Part shown: piece by piece, positions 25,719-40,335 of the stretch
Position numbering within the stretch: the first letter of the stretch is position 1
How the letters are laid out: each line of letters begins with the position of its first letter
Source: Sphaerotilus sulfidivorans
GTDB taxonomy: Bacteria; Pseudomonadota; Gammaproteobacteria; Burkholderiales; Burkholderiaceae_C
Direction of reading: 5' to 3'
Assembly: GCF_013426975.1 (NCBI RefSeq)
Contig: NZ_JACCPY010000027.1
Location: forward strand, 1 to 60,687
DNA: 60,687 nucleotides
Translations under genes and position numbers: made by a program
Notes under the pieces: model-generated
Database searches by the model: none
The model's input: only the letters and a program-made list of their open reading frames with translations
Told to the model about the DNA's origin: nothing

Positions 25719-26585
25719 ATGGAAGCGCCCGGCACGATCATCTTCAGCCACGGCAACGGCTTTCCCGCCGGCACCTATCGCCAGATGCTCGAGGTCTGGC
25801 GCGAGGCCGGCTGGCGGGTCGAGGCGCTGCCGATGTACGGCCACGATCCGGCGCATCCGGTCAGCAGCAACTGGCCGCGGCTGCGCGACCAGCTGATCGG
25901 CTTCGCCAGCGGCCTGCCGGTCACGCCGGGGCCGCGGGTGCTGGTCGGGCACTCGATGGGCGGACTGCTCAGCCTGAAGGCGGCGCTGCACCGCCCGGAA
26001 CTGGCCGATGCGGTGCTGCTGCTGGACTCGCCGGTGGTCGGCGGCTGGCGGGCGCAGAGCGTGCGGCTGGCCAAGGCGACCCGGCTGATCGCGCGGGTCT
26101 CGCCGGGGCGCATCGCCGCACGACGGCGCATGCACTGGCCCTCGGTGGACGCCGCGCGCGCGCATTTCGGCGCCAAGTCGATCTTCGCGCGCTGGGCGCC
26201 GGGCGTGCTCGACGACTATCTGGCCTGCGGCCTGGTGCCGGCGGGCCGCACCGACGCGGACGGCGTGCGGCTGGCCTTCGACCGCCAGGTCGAGGCGCGC
26301 ATCTACGACACGCTGCCGCACACGCTGGACCGCCTGATCGCGCGCCAGCCGCTGCGCTGTCCGGTCGGCTTCCTCGCGGGCACCCAGTCGCGCGAGCTGC
26401 GCCAGGCCGGGCTGGCCGCCACCCGCCGGCTGGTGGGCGAGCGGCTGCAGTGGATCGAGGGCAGCCATCTCTTTCCGATGGAAAAGCCGGGCGAGGCCGC
26501 CCGGCGGGTGCTGGAGATGCTGGCGGGCATGCCGGGCCGGCATGCCGCGGCCGCGGACGCTCACTTGGGCAGCGTGTTCCAGTAG
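25719..26585 (+). CDS. Alpha/beta hydrolase
   Basis: A 288-residue cytoplasmic alpha/beta hydrolase. An oxyanion-hole 'FSHGNGFPAGTY' lies near the N-terminus, the nucleophile elbow is 'LVGHSMGG' with the catalytic Ser, and a late His lies in 'IEGSHLFPMEKP'. The lid is basic ('ARRRMHWPS'). The substrate is unknown. The ATG at 25719 lies six bases after the Anbu stop, so mutS, the Anbu gene and this gene are probably one transcript. The last 25 bases overlap the end of the opposite-strand c-heme lipoprotein gene. Confidence 0.88.
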   Translation: MEAPGTIIFSHGNGFPAGTYRQMLEVWREAGWRVEALPMYGHDPAHPVSSNWPRLRDQLIGFASGLPVTPGPRVLVGHSMGGLLSLKAALHRPELADAVLLLDSPVVGGWRAQSVRLAKATRLIARVSPGRIAARRRMHWPSVDAARAHFGAKSIFARWAPGVLDDYLACGLVPAGRTDADGVRLAFDRQVEARIYDTLPHTLDRLIARQPLRCPVGFLAGTQSRELRQAGLAATRRLVGERLQWIEGSHLFPMEKPGEAARRVLEMLAGMPGRHAAAADAHLGSVFQ

Positions 26586-28897
26586 CGCACCAGCGCACGC
26601 AGTGCCTCGGGCTTGTTGGTCGGCGCGGCCAGACCGGCCTGGTCGGCCTTGTTGACGCCGTGGCAGGACGCGCAGACCCGCACCTCGCCCGGCTGGAAGG
26701 TGATCCAGACCCGCTCGCGCACCACCGGCGTGCCGACGGTGTCGGTCGTCTGCCAGGTCACCGCGCGGTTGGCCGGCACGAAGGCCGCGGTCGAGCCATC
26801 GGCGGCGATCTTCACGCTGCCGCTCGGGCCGGAGGTGTTGGGCACGTTCTTGCCGGTCACCGTCGCGGGAATCGGCTGCGCGATCGGGCGCCGCCCCGAA
26901 CGGCTGGTGTAGCCACGCACCGAATCGGCCTGCAGGATCTGGTAGTGGGCGATGTCGTAGACCTTGCCGGTGTTGCCGACCCGCTTCGTGCCGCCGGGCA
27001 CCTGCAGGTTGTAGGGCTGCTGCTTGTCGGCGCGGTCGCGCGAGGTCTGGTTGCGGGTGACGATCAGCGCCAGGTTGTTGGTCTTCATCCAGGCGCGCAG
27101 CGCGGTCTCGCTGATGCCCTCCTCGGCCAGGATGGCCTTCTCGGGCGCCGACAGGGCCGACTCGGTGCGCATCGTCGGGCGGGTGCGGGCGACGACCTCG
27201 ACCGGATCGAGCTCCCACAGCGGACCGCTGTAGCTCTTCTTGGTGTCCGGATCCCACCAGCTCACCGTCTTGCTGATGCCACCCGTCAGCGAGGTGCCCG
27301 CGCTGTACTGCCGGGTGGTGGCGTTGTAGCCCAGCAGCCGCACGGTGAAGCGGGCGTTCTGGAAGGCGCCCACCGTCACGCTCGGCGCGTAGCTGGCCAC
27401 CATCTGGCCGTCGGCCAGCGGCGTGGGCGAGCGGTAGCGGCCGGTCGCCAGCGTGGGGTCGCTGGCATCGGTGAACACCATCTGCTCGGCATTCATGCCG
27501 GCGCCGCCGGTGAAGCGCACGATCTGGCTCGCGCCCAGCTCGTTGAATTCGCGGCCGTAGATGCCGTAGAAGGTGCCGGGCGTGCGCAGGTCCTCGCGGA
27601 TCTGGTAGACGCCGCCGTCATGGCGGATGGTCTTCTTGTTGGCCGCATAGCCGTCGCTGTAGTAGTCGCGCAGCGCGCTGTCGCTGGAGAAGCTGCGGGT
27701 GAACAGCGTCGGCATCAGCTCGTGGCGGCCGATGTGGTTGAGGGTTTCCTCACCCGTGCCGTCCTCGTTCATCTGCCAGGGCGAGAACAGGTTGAAGTCG
27801 TGGCCGTTGACCGGGCCGTAGCTGCTGGTGCTGCTGCCCAGCGGCTCGGGAAAGACCTCGCTGGCGCTGGCCAGCTTCGCAGCGCCCGAGGCCTCGCTGG
27901 CGTAGTTCACCGCGCCCAGGCCGCTGGTGTTCTGGTCGCGCTTGAGGTGATCCCAGCGGGTGAAGACGATCCGCCCGGCACTGTCGATGAAGGGCGTGAA
28001 CGCGCCGCTGACCGAGTGGCTGAGCAGCCGAAGCTCGGCGGTGGCCGGGTTCAGGCGCCACACGCCGGTGTTGGTCGGCGTGCTCTCGTATTCGTCGAGC
28101 TGCGGATAAAGATGCGCCTCGCCGCCGCGCGGACGGTCGGAGGTGAACAGGATGCGGTCATCGGTGCCGTACAGCGGCGACACGTTGTTGTAGGCGGCCG
28201 GCTGGTTGGCGACCTTGGTGATCTTGACGGTCGCGCCCTTGGCCAGCCCGGTGACCTCGTAGATCTGCCACTTCACGTCGACATCGTAGTACTGGCGGGT
28301 CGGCGCGCCGACCACCATGCTGATCAGCGCCTTGGTGCCGCTCCAGTGCACGCTGGGCTCGCGCACCGCGATCGCCTTGCTGCCCTGCAGGCCGTCCATG
28401 CCGAAGCCGGCCTCCTTGGTCAGGTTGCGCAGCGTGCCGTCGGGATAGCGGATCATCAGGTCGCCGCCACGGGGCGCACGCTGGATCTGCGGAATGTGAT
28501 TGGCAAAGGTGCCCAGCCGGGTCGCCATGTCGACCGTGGTGGTGAACGGCACCTGGGTGACGAACAGGATCGGGTTGGTCAGCGTGCCGGTGGCCGCGGC
28601 GGTGACGGTGGTGGAAGTGGTCGCCGCAGGGCTGGTGGCGACAGGCGCCGTCACCGTGGTGCCGGTGCTGGTGCTGACCGGCGTGAGCGTCACGGCGCTG
28701 GTGCGGGTCGAAACCGTGCGCACCGCCTGTGCCTGTGCCTCGGGTGCCGCCAGATTGTCGGCCGTGGTGCTCGACGCGCTGGCCAGGGGAATATCGGCAT
28801 CGCTGCCTCCGCCGCAGGCGCTCAGCACCGCGATCTGGCAGAGGGTCAGTGCCAGGACGGCAGGGCGGCGGTGGGACGGGAAAAGAAAGGTGGACAT
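26561..28897 (-). CDS. Lipoprotein with TolB-like propeller repeats and a C-terminal c-type heme site
   Basis: A 778-residue exported protein. The signal has lipobox 'LSACGGG'. A Ser/Thr/Ala-rich linker of about 90 residues follows. The central region has PD40/TolB-like beta-propeller repeats, such as 'RILFTSDRPRGGEAHLYPQLDEY' (part) and 'GRIVFTRWDHLKRDQN'. Near the end, 'VRVCASCHGVN' provides one CxxCH c-heme site. The layout resembles the alpha-subunit family of hydrazine synthase, whose homologues occur outside anammox bacteria with no known function. Nothing suggests hydrazine chemistry here. The start at 28897 is the best lipoprotein start. It ends 25 bases inside the convergent alpha/beta hydrolase gene. 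Confidence 0.75.
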   Translation of the reverse strand: MSTFLFPSHRRPAVLALTLCQIAVLSACGGGSDADIPLASASSTTADNLAAPEAQAQAVRTVSTRTSAVTLTPVSTSTGTTVTAPVATSPAATTSTTVTAAATGTLTNPILFVTQVPFTTTVDMATRLGTFANHIPQIQRAPRGGDLMIRYPDGTLRNLTKEAGFGMDGLQGSKAIAVREPSVHWSGTKALISMVVGAPTRQYYDVDVKWQIYEVTGLAKGATVKITKVANQPAAYNNVSPLYGTDDRILFTSDRPRGGEAHLYPQLDEYESTPTNTGVWRLNPATAELRLLSHSVSGAFTPFIDSAGRIVFTRWDHLKRDQNTSGLGAVNYASEASGAAKLASASEVFPEPLGSSTSSYGPVNGHDFNLFSPWQMNEDGTGEETLNHIGRHELMPTLFTRSFSSDSALRDYYSDGYAANKKTIRHDGGVYQIREDLRTPGTFYGIYGREFNELGASQIVRFTGGAGMNAEQMVFTDASDPTLATGRYRSPTPLADGQMVASYAPSVTVGAFQNARFTVRLLGYNATTRQYSAGTSLTGGISKTVSWWDPDTKKSYSGPLWELDPVEVVARTRPTMRTESALSAPEKAILAEEGISETALRAWMKTNNLALIVTRNQTSRDRADKQQPYNLQVPGGTKRVGNTGKVYDIAHYQILQADSVRGYTSRSGRRPIAQPIPATVTGKNVPNTSGPSGSVKIAADGSTAAFVPANRAVTWQTTDTVGTPVVRERVWITFQPGEVRVCASCHGVNKADQAGLAAPTNKPEALRALVRYWNTLPK

Positions 28898-29329
28898 CTC
28901 GGGCCTCAGCTCAACTACTGCTGCATGCACGCATGCAATTCCTGCAATCCCGCGCCTGGGTGGATGGCGGGCGACAGGGCATCTTCCAGCCGATTGATTT
29001 ATCGAATTCGGTGAAATTGCCGGTGTTTCGGCGGGTCCGGACCGAACTGGAGGCCCGCCGGGATCAGCGAGGCCGGATTCTGGAAAGCATCTGTATCAGA
29101 GCTGTAGGCCGCTGGTGAGCAGGCAGCGGCAGGTGTGACCGCACGTCTCGATACCGGCGGTAAGCAGCGGCAAGCGGCGTGTCGGGGCGAGAGCAGTTCT
29201 CACCAACCCGACCAAAGTCGGGGCATTGAACGTGAATTCCTGCGCGTTTGCAGCGGATCAGACCGATTCGGCGCAGATCACGTCCGGGGACTTCAGCAAG
29301 CCCTCAGGAACAGGAAATCTCACAGATCT
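28898..29329. other. 432-base region without a gene
   Basis: The region lies upstream of the c-heme lipoprotein gene and beyond the 3' end of the DUF938 methyltransferase gene, so it should hold the lipoprotein promoter. It contains an AT-rich patch near 28990-29020, a doubled GCATGC near 28924-28937 and a perfect 6-base hairpin CCCGAC/GTCGGG at 29207-29222. No convincing small coding frame or RNA was found. Confidence 0.45.
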
Positions 29330-29935
29330 TCAAGCGGCGGCGACACGCCGCCAGGTGATGCAGCGGTTGTGGGCCGGCATCGCGCGGTCCTCGAGCAGTT
29401 CGAGGCCGGCCTCGCGGGCCAGCGCGGCCACCGCCTCGAAGTCGCGCACGCCCCGCAGCGGGTCGGCCGCGCGCAGCGCCGCATCGAAGGCGGCATTGCT
29501 GTCGCTGGTGTGTGCACCGTCATAACGAAACGGGCCATAGACGGTGAACAGGCCGCCGGCATCGAGCACCGCCGGCAGATGCTCGAACAGCGCCTGCACC
29601 TGGGCCCAGGACAGGATGTGCAGCGTGTTGGCGGTGTAGACCGCATCGAAGCGGCGCTCCGGCCAGAGGCTGTCGACATCGAGACAGATCGGCGGCGGCG
29701 TGTTGGGCAGCATCCGGTCGGCCAGCCACAGGCAGATGCCGGGCAGCTGGGCCTTCAGATCGGAGGTCTGCCAGCGCAGGTGAGGCAGTGCGGCAGCAAA
29801 ATGCACCGCGTGCTGTCCGGTGCCGCTGCCGATCTCCAGCACCGAGCAGCGGTCGGCGTACAGGGCGCGCAGCACCGCCAGAATGGGCTCGCGATTGCGG
29901 TCGCAGGCGGGCGCATGGGGCTTGTCCACGGTCAT
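29330..29935 (-). CDS. SAM-dependent methyltransferase, DUF938 family
   Basis: A 201-residue class I methyltransferase-like protein. The SAM-binding motif I is 'VLEIGSGTGQHAVHFA'. 'YTANTLHILSW' and 'LFTVYGPFRYDG' are strongly typical of the DUF938 family. Members are widespread in proteobacteria, and their substrate is not known. I chose the ATG at 29935 at the family N-terminus ('DKPHAPACDRNREPIL'). It is divergent from panB across about 138 bases. Confidence 0.87.
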   Translation of the reverse strand: MTVDKPHAPACDRNREPILAVLRALYADRCSVLEIGSGTGQHAVHFAAALPHLRWQTSDLKAQLPGICLWLADRMLPNTPPPICLDVDSLWPERRFDAVYTANTLHILSWAQVQALFEHLPAVLDAGGLFTVYGPFRYDGAHTSDSNAAFDAALRAADPLRGVRDFEAVAALAREAGLELLEDRAMPAHNRCITWRRVAAA

Positions 29936-30011
29936 GATGACGGTATCGGTCGGCGGTGATGATCGGTACGGGCCCGGAAAGGTACCACTGCTGCAGCGCA
30001 GCACGCCTGAC

Positions 30012-30017
30012 TAGAAT
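30012..30017 (+). promoter_or_regulatory. Candidate -10 element (TAGAAT) for panBC
   Basis: TAGAAT lies 57 bases before the panB TTG start codon, in the gap between DUF938 and panB. No clear -35 is visible. It is consistent with the same word at other starts in this window. Confidence 0.35.
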
Positions 30018-30073
30018 GCCGCGGTCCTCGGAAAAGAGGGCCGGTTCTCGCACAATTTCGTCTGGAGACAGAT

Positions 30074-31821
<1,748 letters not shown>

Positions 31822-31864
31822 CCACCTGACCGCGCGGCACCAAGGCCCGGCGCGAAGGACGCCC

Positions 31865-31894
31865 TTCGCCGGGGCGCGGCCTGCCGCCTATAAT
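31865..31894 (+). promoter_or_regulatory. Candidate sigma-70 promoter of pyrG
   Basis: A perfect TATAAT lies at 31889-31894. A weak -35-like TTCGCC lies at 31865-31870 with an 18-base spacer. It sits about 88 bases before the pyrG ATG, after the panC stop. Confidence 0.5.
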
Positions 31895-31921
31895 CTCGTT
31901 TTACCACCACGGCCCTCCTGA

Positions 31922-33634
<1,713 letters not shown>

Positions 33635-33669
33635 AACCCGCAATCCGAGGCCAGGCAGGCTCCACCATC

Positions 33670-34527
<858 letters not shown>

Positions 34528-34555
34528 ACGGGCCGCAGGAATGTTCAGCACGGGT

Positions 34556-34584
34556 AACGGCGTGCGGGCACCATGCACGCCGTT
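34556..34584 (+). promoter_or_regulatory. Strong hairpin in the kdsA-eno gap
   Basis: A perfect 10-base stem (AACGGCGTGC with GCACGCCGTT) and 9-base loop lies 61 bases before the eno ATG. There is no T-run after it. It may be a processing or stability element of the eno leader, or a weak or Rho-aided terminator after kdsA. An AT-rich stretch with a repeated GATTTTC follows directly. Confidence 0.45.
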
Positions 34585-34630
34585 CCGGTTCCCAGAACTA
34601 GATTTTCGATTTTCGATATCCGACAGTTGA

Positions 34631-35929
<1,299 letters not shown>

Positions 35930-35946
35930 ACGGTCCCCGCTCGCCC

Positions 35947-36240
35947 ATGCGCATCGTGACCGTGACCCTTGTGGCCCTGCTGGGGCTGACCCATGCCGGA
36001 CTCTGGTTCGGTGAACACGGCATGCCGCGCGTGCGCGAGCTCTCGGCGCTGGTCGCCGACCGGCAGGCCCGCAATGCCGAGGCGCGGGTGCGCAACGAGC
36101 AGCTGCGGGCCGAGATCCGCGACCTGCGCGAGGGCACCGAGATCATCGAGGAGCGCGCCCGCCGCGAACTCGGCATGGTCAAGCCCGACGAGATCCTGGT
36201 CCAGTATCCCCAGGGCGGAGGCCATCGGGCCTCGCCCTGA
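35947..36240 (+). CDS. ftsB: Cell division protein FtsB
   Basis: A 97-residue bitopic inner-membrane protein. One N-terminal TM helix ('RIVTVTLVALLGLTHAGLWFG', part) is followed by a periplasmic coiled coil ('VADRQARNAEARVRNEQLRAEIRDLREG', in parts) and a short conserved 'EERARRELGMVKPDEILVQ'. FtsB pairs with FtsL and FtsQ at the divisome. It directly follows eno by 17 bases, as in many beta- and gammaproteobacteria. The C-terminal Gly/His tail is short. Confidence 0.93.
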   Translation: MRIVTVTLVALLGLTHAGLWFGEHGMPRVRELSALVADRQARNAEARVRNEQLRAEIRDLREGTEIIEERARRELGMVKPDEILVQYPQGGGHRASP

Positions 36241-36250
36241 GCGGGATCGC

Positions 36251-37486
36251 TCAGCCGCGCAACGCGGCGTCGAGCACTTCCACCCAGTGCCGCACCGGCG
36301 TCCTGCAGCCGGTCTGCAGGTGCGTGATGCAGCCGATGTTGGCCGACACGACGGTGTCGGGCTCGAGCGCCGCCAGACTGGCCTGCTTGCGCTCGCGCAG
36401 CTGCTTCGAGAGCGCCGGCTGCAGCACCGAGTAGGTGCCGGCCGAGCCGCAGCACAGATGGCTGTCGGCCGGCAGCACGACCGTGAAGCCCAGCGCGCGC
36501 AGCCCCGCCTCCAGACCGCCCTTGAGCTTCTGCGCATGCTGCAGCGTGCACGGCGGATGCAGCGCCAGCCGCCCCGCCTGCGCGGCCGCCGCCAGCTTCG
36601 GCTTGAGCACCGGCACCAGCTCGGGCAGCAGCTCGCTGAGGTCGCGTGTCATCGCGCTCACCCGGGCCGCCTTGGCCGCATAGGCCGCGTCCCCGGCCAG
36701 ATGGTGGCCGTATTCCTTGACGGTGGCGCCGCAGCCCGAGGCGTTCATGACGATCGCCTCGACCTCGCCGCGCTCGATCAGCGGCCACCAGGCGTCGATG
36801 TTGCGGCGCATGTCGGCCAGGCCGCCATCGCGGTCGTTCAGATGCGCGCGGATCGCGCCGCAGCAGCCCGCGCCCGAGGGCAGCACCACCTCGATGCCGG
36901 CGGCGTCGAGCACCCGCGCCGTCGCCGGATTGATCTCCGGCGACATCGCCGGCTGCACGCAGCCCGCCAGCATCAGCATGCGCCGCGCATGGCGCTGCTG
37001 CGGCCAGCCACGTGCATCGGCCTCGCGACGCTCGGGCACCTTGGCCTGGAGCGTCTCGGGCAGCAGCGGGCGCACCACCTGGCCGAGCTGCAGCGCCGGC
37101 GCGAACAGCGGCGAGGTCAGGCCCTCCTTCAGCGCCCAGCGCACCAGGCGCTCGGTGGCCGGACGCTCGACACGCGCGTCTACCAGCCGGCGGCCGATCT
37201 CGGCCAGCTCGCCGTACTGCACGCCCGACGGGCAGGTGCTCTCGCAGTTGCGGCAGGTCAGGCAGCGGTCAAGGTGGGTCTGCAGCTCGCGTGTCGGTGC
37301 TTCGCCCTCGAGCAGATTCTTGATCTGGTAGATGCGGCCGCGCGGGCCATCCAGCTCGTCGCCGAGCAGCTGGTAGGTCGGGCAGGTGGCGGTGCAGAAG
37401 CCGCAGTGCACGCATTTCTGCAGCAAGGCCTTGGCGGCCTCGCCGTCGGCGGTGCCGGCGTGTTCGGGGGACAGTTCGGTGTGCAT
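36251..37486 (-). CDS. glcF: Glycolate oxidase iron-sulfur subunit GlcF
   Basis: A 411-residue subunit of the membrane-associated glycolate dehydrogenase, which passes electrons to the quinone pool. Two [4Fe-4S] motifs are clear: 'CVHCGFCTATCPTY' (about 31-44) and 'CLTCRNCESTCPSG'. Two CCG-type domains follow ('SGAGCCGAIRAH' and 'SHLCCGSAGTYSVLQP'). It starts 24 bases after glcE on the same strand, as the last gene of a glcDEF operon. No glcC regulator is in the window. Confidence 0.94.
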   Translation of the reverse strand: MHTELSPEHAGTADGEAAKALLQKCVHCGFCTATCPTYQLLGDELDGPRGRIYQIKNLLEGEAPTRELQTHLDRCLTCRNCESTCPSGVQYGELAEIGRRLVDARVERPATERLVRWALKEGLTSPLFAPALQLGQVVRPLLPETLQAKVPERREADARGWPQQRHARRMLMLAGCVQPAMSPEINPATARVLDAAGIEVVLPSGAGCCGAIRAHLNDRDGGLADMRRNIDAWWPLIERGEVEAIVMNASGCGATVKEYGHHLAGDAAYAAKAARVSAMTRDLSELLPELVPVLKPKLAAAAQAGRLALHPPCTLQHAQKLKGGLEAGLRALGFTVVLPADSHLCCGSAGTYSVLQPALSKQLRERKQASLAALEPDTVVSANIGCITHLQTGCRTPVRHWVEVLDAALRG

Positions 37487-37510
37487 GGCAGGCTCGGGAT
37501 CAATGCAGGG

Positions 37511-38629
37511 TCAGTCGCGGGTGAACAGGCCGTGCGGGTCGAAGGTCTGGCGCAGGCGGCGCTCGATCTGCGCCTGCACCGCCGGCAGCGGTGCGGCGCG
37601 GGCCTCGCCCGGCGCGCCGCCGGCCTGCAGCTCGGCATGGCCGCCGGCCGCGCGGGCGGCGGCATGCACCGCCTCCGCCGGCTCGTCGCTGAGCCACCAG
37701 CGCTGGCCGCCGTGCCACTCGATCAGGCCGCTGCCGCGCAGCTTCAGCGTCGGCGCATGCGGCGCCACCGCCAGGCGCCACAGCCGCTGCCCCGCCGGCA
37801 GGCCCTGGGCCGCGAACTGCCACAGCGCATGGCGGCGGTCGCGCAGCGCGGTCCAGAAGGCCGCGGCCTCCGCCGCCGCCACCGGCTCGCCGCCCAGCTC
37901 GCGTCGCGCCGCGTCCACCGCCGCCTGCGCGCCGGCCAGGCGCAGCATCAGCACGCCTTCGTGCCAGGCGCTGGCCTGCAGCGGCAGCGGCCGGCGCGAC
38001 CAGCCGGTCAGCGCCGCCAGCGCCTCGGCCTGCCCCATCGCGAAGCGCAGCGTGAGGCCCGCCACCGGCTCGGGCAGCACCTTCAGCGACACCTCGCACA
38101 GCACGCCCAGCCGCCCCCAGGAGCCAGCCATCAGCCGCGAGACGTCGTAGCCGGCGACGTTCTTCATCACCTGGCCGCCGAAGCTGAGCAGCTCGCCGCG
38201 ACCGTCGAGCATCGTCACGCCCAGCACATGGTCGCGCACCGAGCCGGCGGCCATGCGCGCCGGGCCCGACAGGCCGGAAGCGACCATGCCGCCCACCGTG
38301 CCGCGCCCGCGCGCGCCCGGCGTCTGCAGCCGCGGCGGCTCGAAGGCCAGGTGCTGGCCCTCGGCGGCCAGCGCAGCCTCCAGCGCGTCGATCGGCGTGC
38401 CGGCGCGCACCGTCACCACCAGCTCGCTGGGCTCATGGGCGCTGATGCCCGAAAGCATCGTCAGGTCGAGCGGCTCGGCACCGTCGGCCGGCCGCGCCGC
38501 GTCGGGCGCCAGGCCCGCCTTCGAGCCGTGGCCGCGGATCGCCAGCGGCGTGCCGGCGCGGCCCGCGGCCAGGATGCGCTCGCGCAGCGGCTGCAGCGCG
38601 GCATCGGGAGGGGTCTTCACGGCGCTCAT
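37511..38629 (-). CDS. glcE: Glycolate oxidase FAD-binding subunit GlcE
   Basis: A 372-residue FAD-binding subunit. The PCMH-type FAD domain appears as 'LAIRGHGSKAG', 'LVVTVRAGTPIDALEAALA' and 'GRGTVGGMVASGLSGPARM' with 'VRDHVLGVTMLDGRGEL'. A C-terminal 'FDPHGLFTRD' is a family ending. The ATG at 38629 overlaps the glcD stop (TGATG), so the subunits are translationally coupled. An upstream extension of the same frame is a glcD shadow. Confidence 0.92.
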   Translation of the reverse strand: MSAVKTPPDAALQPLRERILAAGRAGTPLAIRGHGSKAGLAPDAARPADGAEPLDLTMLSGISAHEPSELVVTVRAGTPIDALEAALAAEGQHLAFEPPRLQTPGARGRGTVGGMVASGLSGPARMAAGSVRDHVLGVTMLDGRGELLSFGGQVMKNVAGYDVSRLMAGSWGRLGVLCEVSLKVLPEPVAGLTLRFAMGQAEALAALTGWSRRPLPLQASAWHEGVLMLRLAGAQAAVDAARRELGGEPVAAAEAAAFWTALRDRRHALWQFAAQGLPAGQRLWRLAVAPHAPTLKLRGSGLIEWHGGQRWWLSDEPAEAVHAAARAAGGHAELQAGGAPGEARAAPLPAVQAQIERRLRQTFDPHGLFTRD

Positions 38630-40146
38630 CAGAAACGCTCCAGTTCGGGAAACGGCAGCAGGCCGCGGCGCACATGCAGGCGGCCGTATTCGGCGCAGCG
38701 GTGCAGCGTCGGAATGACCTTGCCGGGGTTGAGCAGACCGGCCGGATCGAAGGCGGTCTTCAGCGCCAGCATCGTCTCGCGCTCGGCGGGCGAGAACTGC
38801 ACGCACATCGAATTGAGCTTCTCGACGCCCACGCCGTGCTCGCCGGTCACCGTGCCGCCCATCGCCACGCTGGTCTCCAGGATGTCGGCGCCGAAGAGCT
38901 CGCAGCGGCGCAGCTGGTCGGGGTCCTGCGCATCGAAGAGGATCAGCGGGTGCAGGTTGCCATCACCCGCGTGGAAGACGTTGCAGCAGCGCAGCTGGTA
39001 CTTGCGCTCCATCTCGGCGATGGCGCGCAGGATGTCGGCCAGGCGCTTGCGCGGGATGGTCGAGTCCATGCACATGTAGTCGGGGCTGATGCGCCCCGAG
39101 GCCGGGAAGGCGTTCTTGCGGCCCGACCAGAAGCGCAGGCGCTGCGCCTCGTCGCGGCTGACCTCGATGCGGCTGGCGCCGCAGCGCGTCAGCACCGCGC
39201 TCATGCGCCCGATCTCCTCCTCGACCTCCTCGGGCGTGCCGTCGCTCTCGCACAGCAGGATGGCCGCGGCGTCCAGGTCGTAGCCGGCGTGCACATAGTC
39301 CTCGACCGCGGCGGTCATCGGCTTGTCCATCATCTCCAGCCCGGCTGGAATGATGCCCGCGGCGATCACTGCCGCCACCGCGTCGCCGGCGGCCTCCACC
39401 GTGGGAAAGCTCGCCATGATGCAGCGCGCCAGCTGGGGCTTCGGCACCAGCTTGACCGTCACCTCGGTGATGACCGCCAGCATCCCCTCGCTGCCGACGA
39501 CCACGCTGAGCAGGTCCAGCCCTGGCATGTCGGGCGCCTCGCCGCCGAACTCGACCGGCTCGCCCTCAGCGGTGAAGCCGCGCACCTTCAGCACGTTGTG
39601 CAGCGTCAGGCCGTACTTCAGGCAGTGCACGCCGCCGGAGTTCTCGGCGACATTGCCGCCGATGGTGCAGGCGATCTGGCTCGACGGGTCCGGCGCGTAG
39701 TACAGGCCGTGGGGCGCGGCCGCCTCGCTGATGGCGAGGTTGCGCACGCCGCACTGCACGACCGCCAGACCGGCCTCGGCGTCGAGCCGCAGGATGCGGC
39801 TGAACTTCGCCAGCGACAGCGTGACGCCGTCTCGGTGCGGCATTGCGCCGCCCGAGAGGCCGGTGCCGGCGCCGCGTGCCACCACCGGCACGCCCATCGC
39901 GTGGCACGCCTTGAGCACCGCGGCGACCTGCGCCTCGGTCTCGGGCAGCGCCACCAGCAGCGGGCGCTCGCGGTAGGCGGTCAGGCCGTCGCACTCGTAG
40001 GGCGTCAGCTCGCCGCGGCGCGACAGCAGCGCATGTGCGGGCAGCACCTCGCGCAGGCGCGCCAGCACGGCCGCGGCATCGGGCCGACCGGCGTGGGCAG
40101 CGCGCTCAGGGCGATCTTCCGAGGGTTCTGTTCGAATCAGGCTCAT
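38629..40146 (-). CDS. glcD: Glycolate oxidase catalytic subunit GlcD
   Basis: A 505-residue FAD-linked oxidase. The FAD domain has 'VVARGAGTGLSGGAMPHRDGV' (part), 'DPSSQIACTIGGNVAENSGG' and 'LLSVVVGSEGMLAVITEVTVKL' (part). The C-terminal domain ends with 'GTVTGEHGVGVEKL' and 'DPAGLLNPGKVIP'. It oxidises glycolate, and often D-lactate, to glyoxylate or pyruvate with GlcE and GlcF. The ATG at 40146 has a strong GGGAGGAG four to six bases upstream. It is divergent from pnuC across 189 bases. Confidence 0.95.
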   Translation of the reverse strand: MSLIRTEPSEDRPERAAHAGRPDAAAVLARLREVLPAHALLSRRGELTPYECDGLTAYRERPLLVALPETEAQVAAVLKACHAMGVPVVARGAGTGLSGGAMPHRDGVTLSLAKFSRILRLDAEAGLAVVQCGVRNLAISEAAAPHGLYYAPDPSSQIACTIGGNVAENSGGVHCLKYGLTLHNVLKVRGFTAEGEPVEFGGEAPDMPGLDLLSVVVGSEGMLAVITEVTVKLVPKPQLARCIMASFPTVEAAGDAVAAVIAAGIIPAGLEMMDKPMTAAVEDYVHAGYDLDAAAILLCESDGTPEEVEEEIGRMSAVLTRCGASRIEVSRDEAQRLRFWSGRKNAFPASGRISPDYMCMDSTIPRKRLADILRAIAEMERKYQLRCCNVFHAGDGNLHPLILFDAQDPDQLRRCELFGADILETSVAMGGTVTGEHGVGVEKLNSMCVQFSPAERETMLALKTAFDPAGLLNPGKVIPTLHRCAEYGRLHVRRGLLPFPELERF

Positions 40147-40335
40147 GTCTCCTCCCGGGGCGGGTTCGGAACGGGGTGCGCGATGATCACGGCAGCCTCC
40201 TGCGCGCGGATTGAGAGTTGTTGGCCCGCGCCATGAAGCTTTTTCAAGGTCCGCAGCAACCCGCATGGACGGGGTTCCATGCCGTGCCATGATCGCGGCC
40301 CGCTTTTTCCCGATTGTCTGGATCCACACGCCGCC

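Noticed and set aside
26561-28897. Anammox/hydrazine synthesis
   Set aside because: Only a general likeness to the alpha subunit exists. No beta/gamma subunit, hydrazine dehydrogenase or other anammox gene is present.
40147-40335. TPP, FMN or NAD riboswitch before pnuC
   Set aside because: I could not find the conserved TPP core (CTGAGA and its partner) or the FMN core. A covariance-model search would be decisive.
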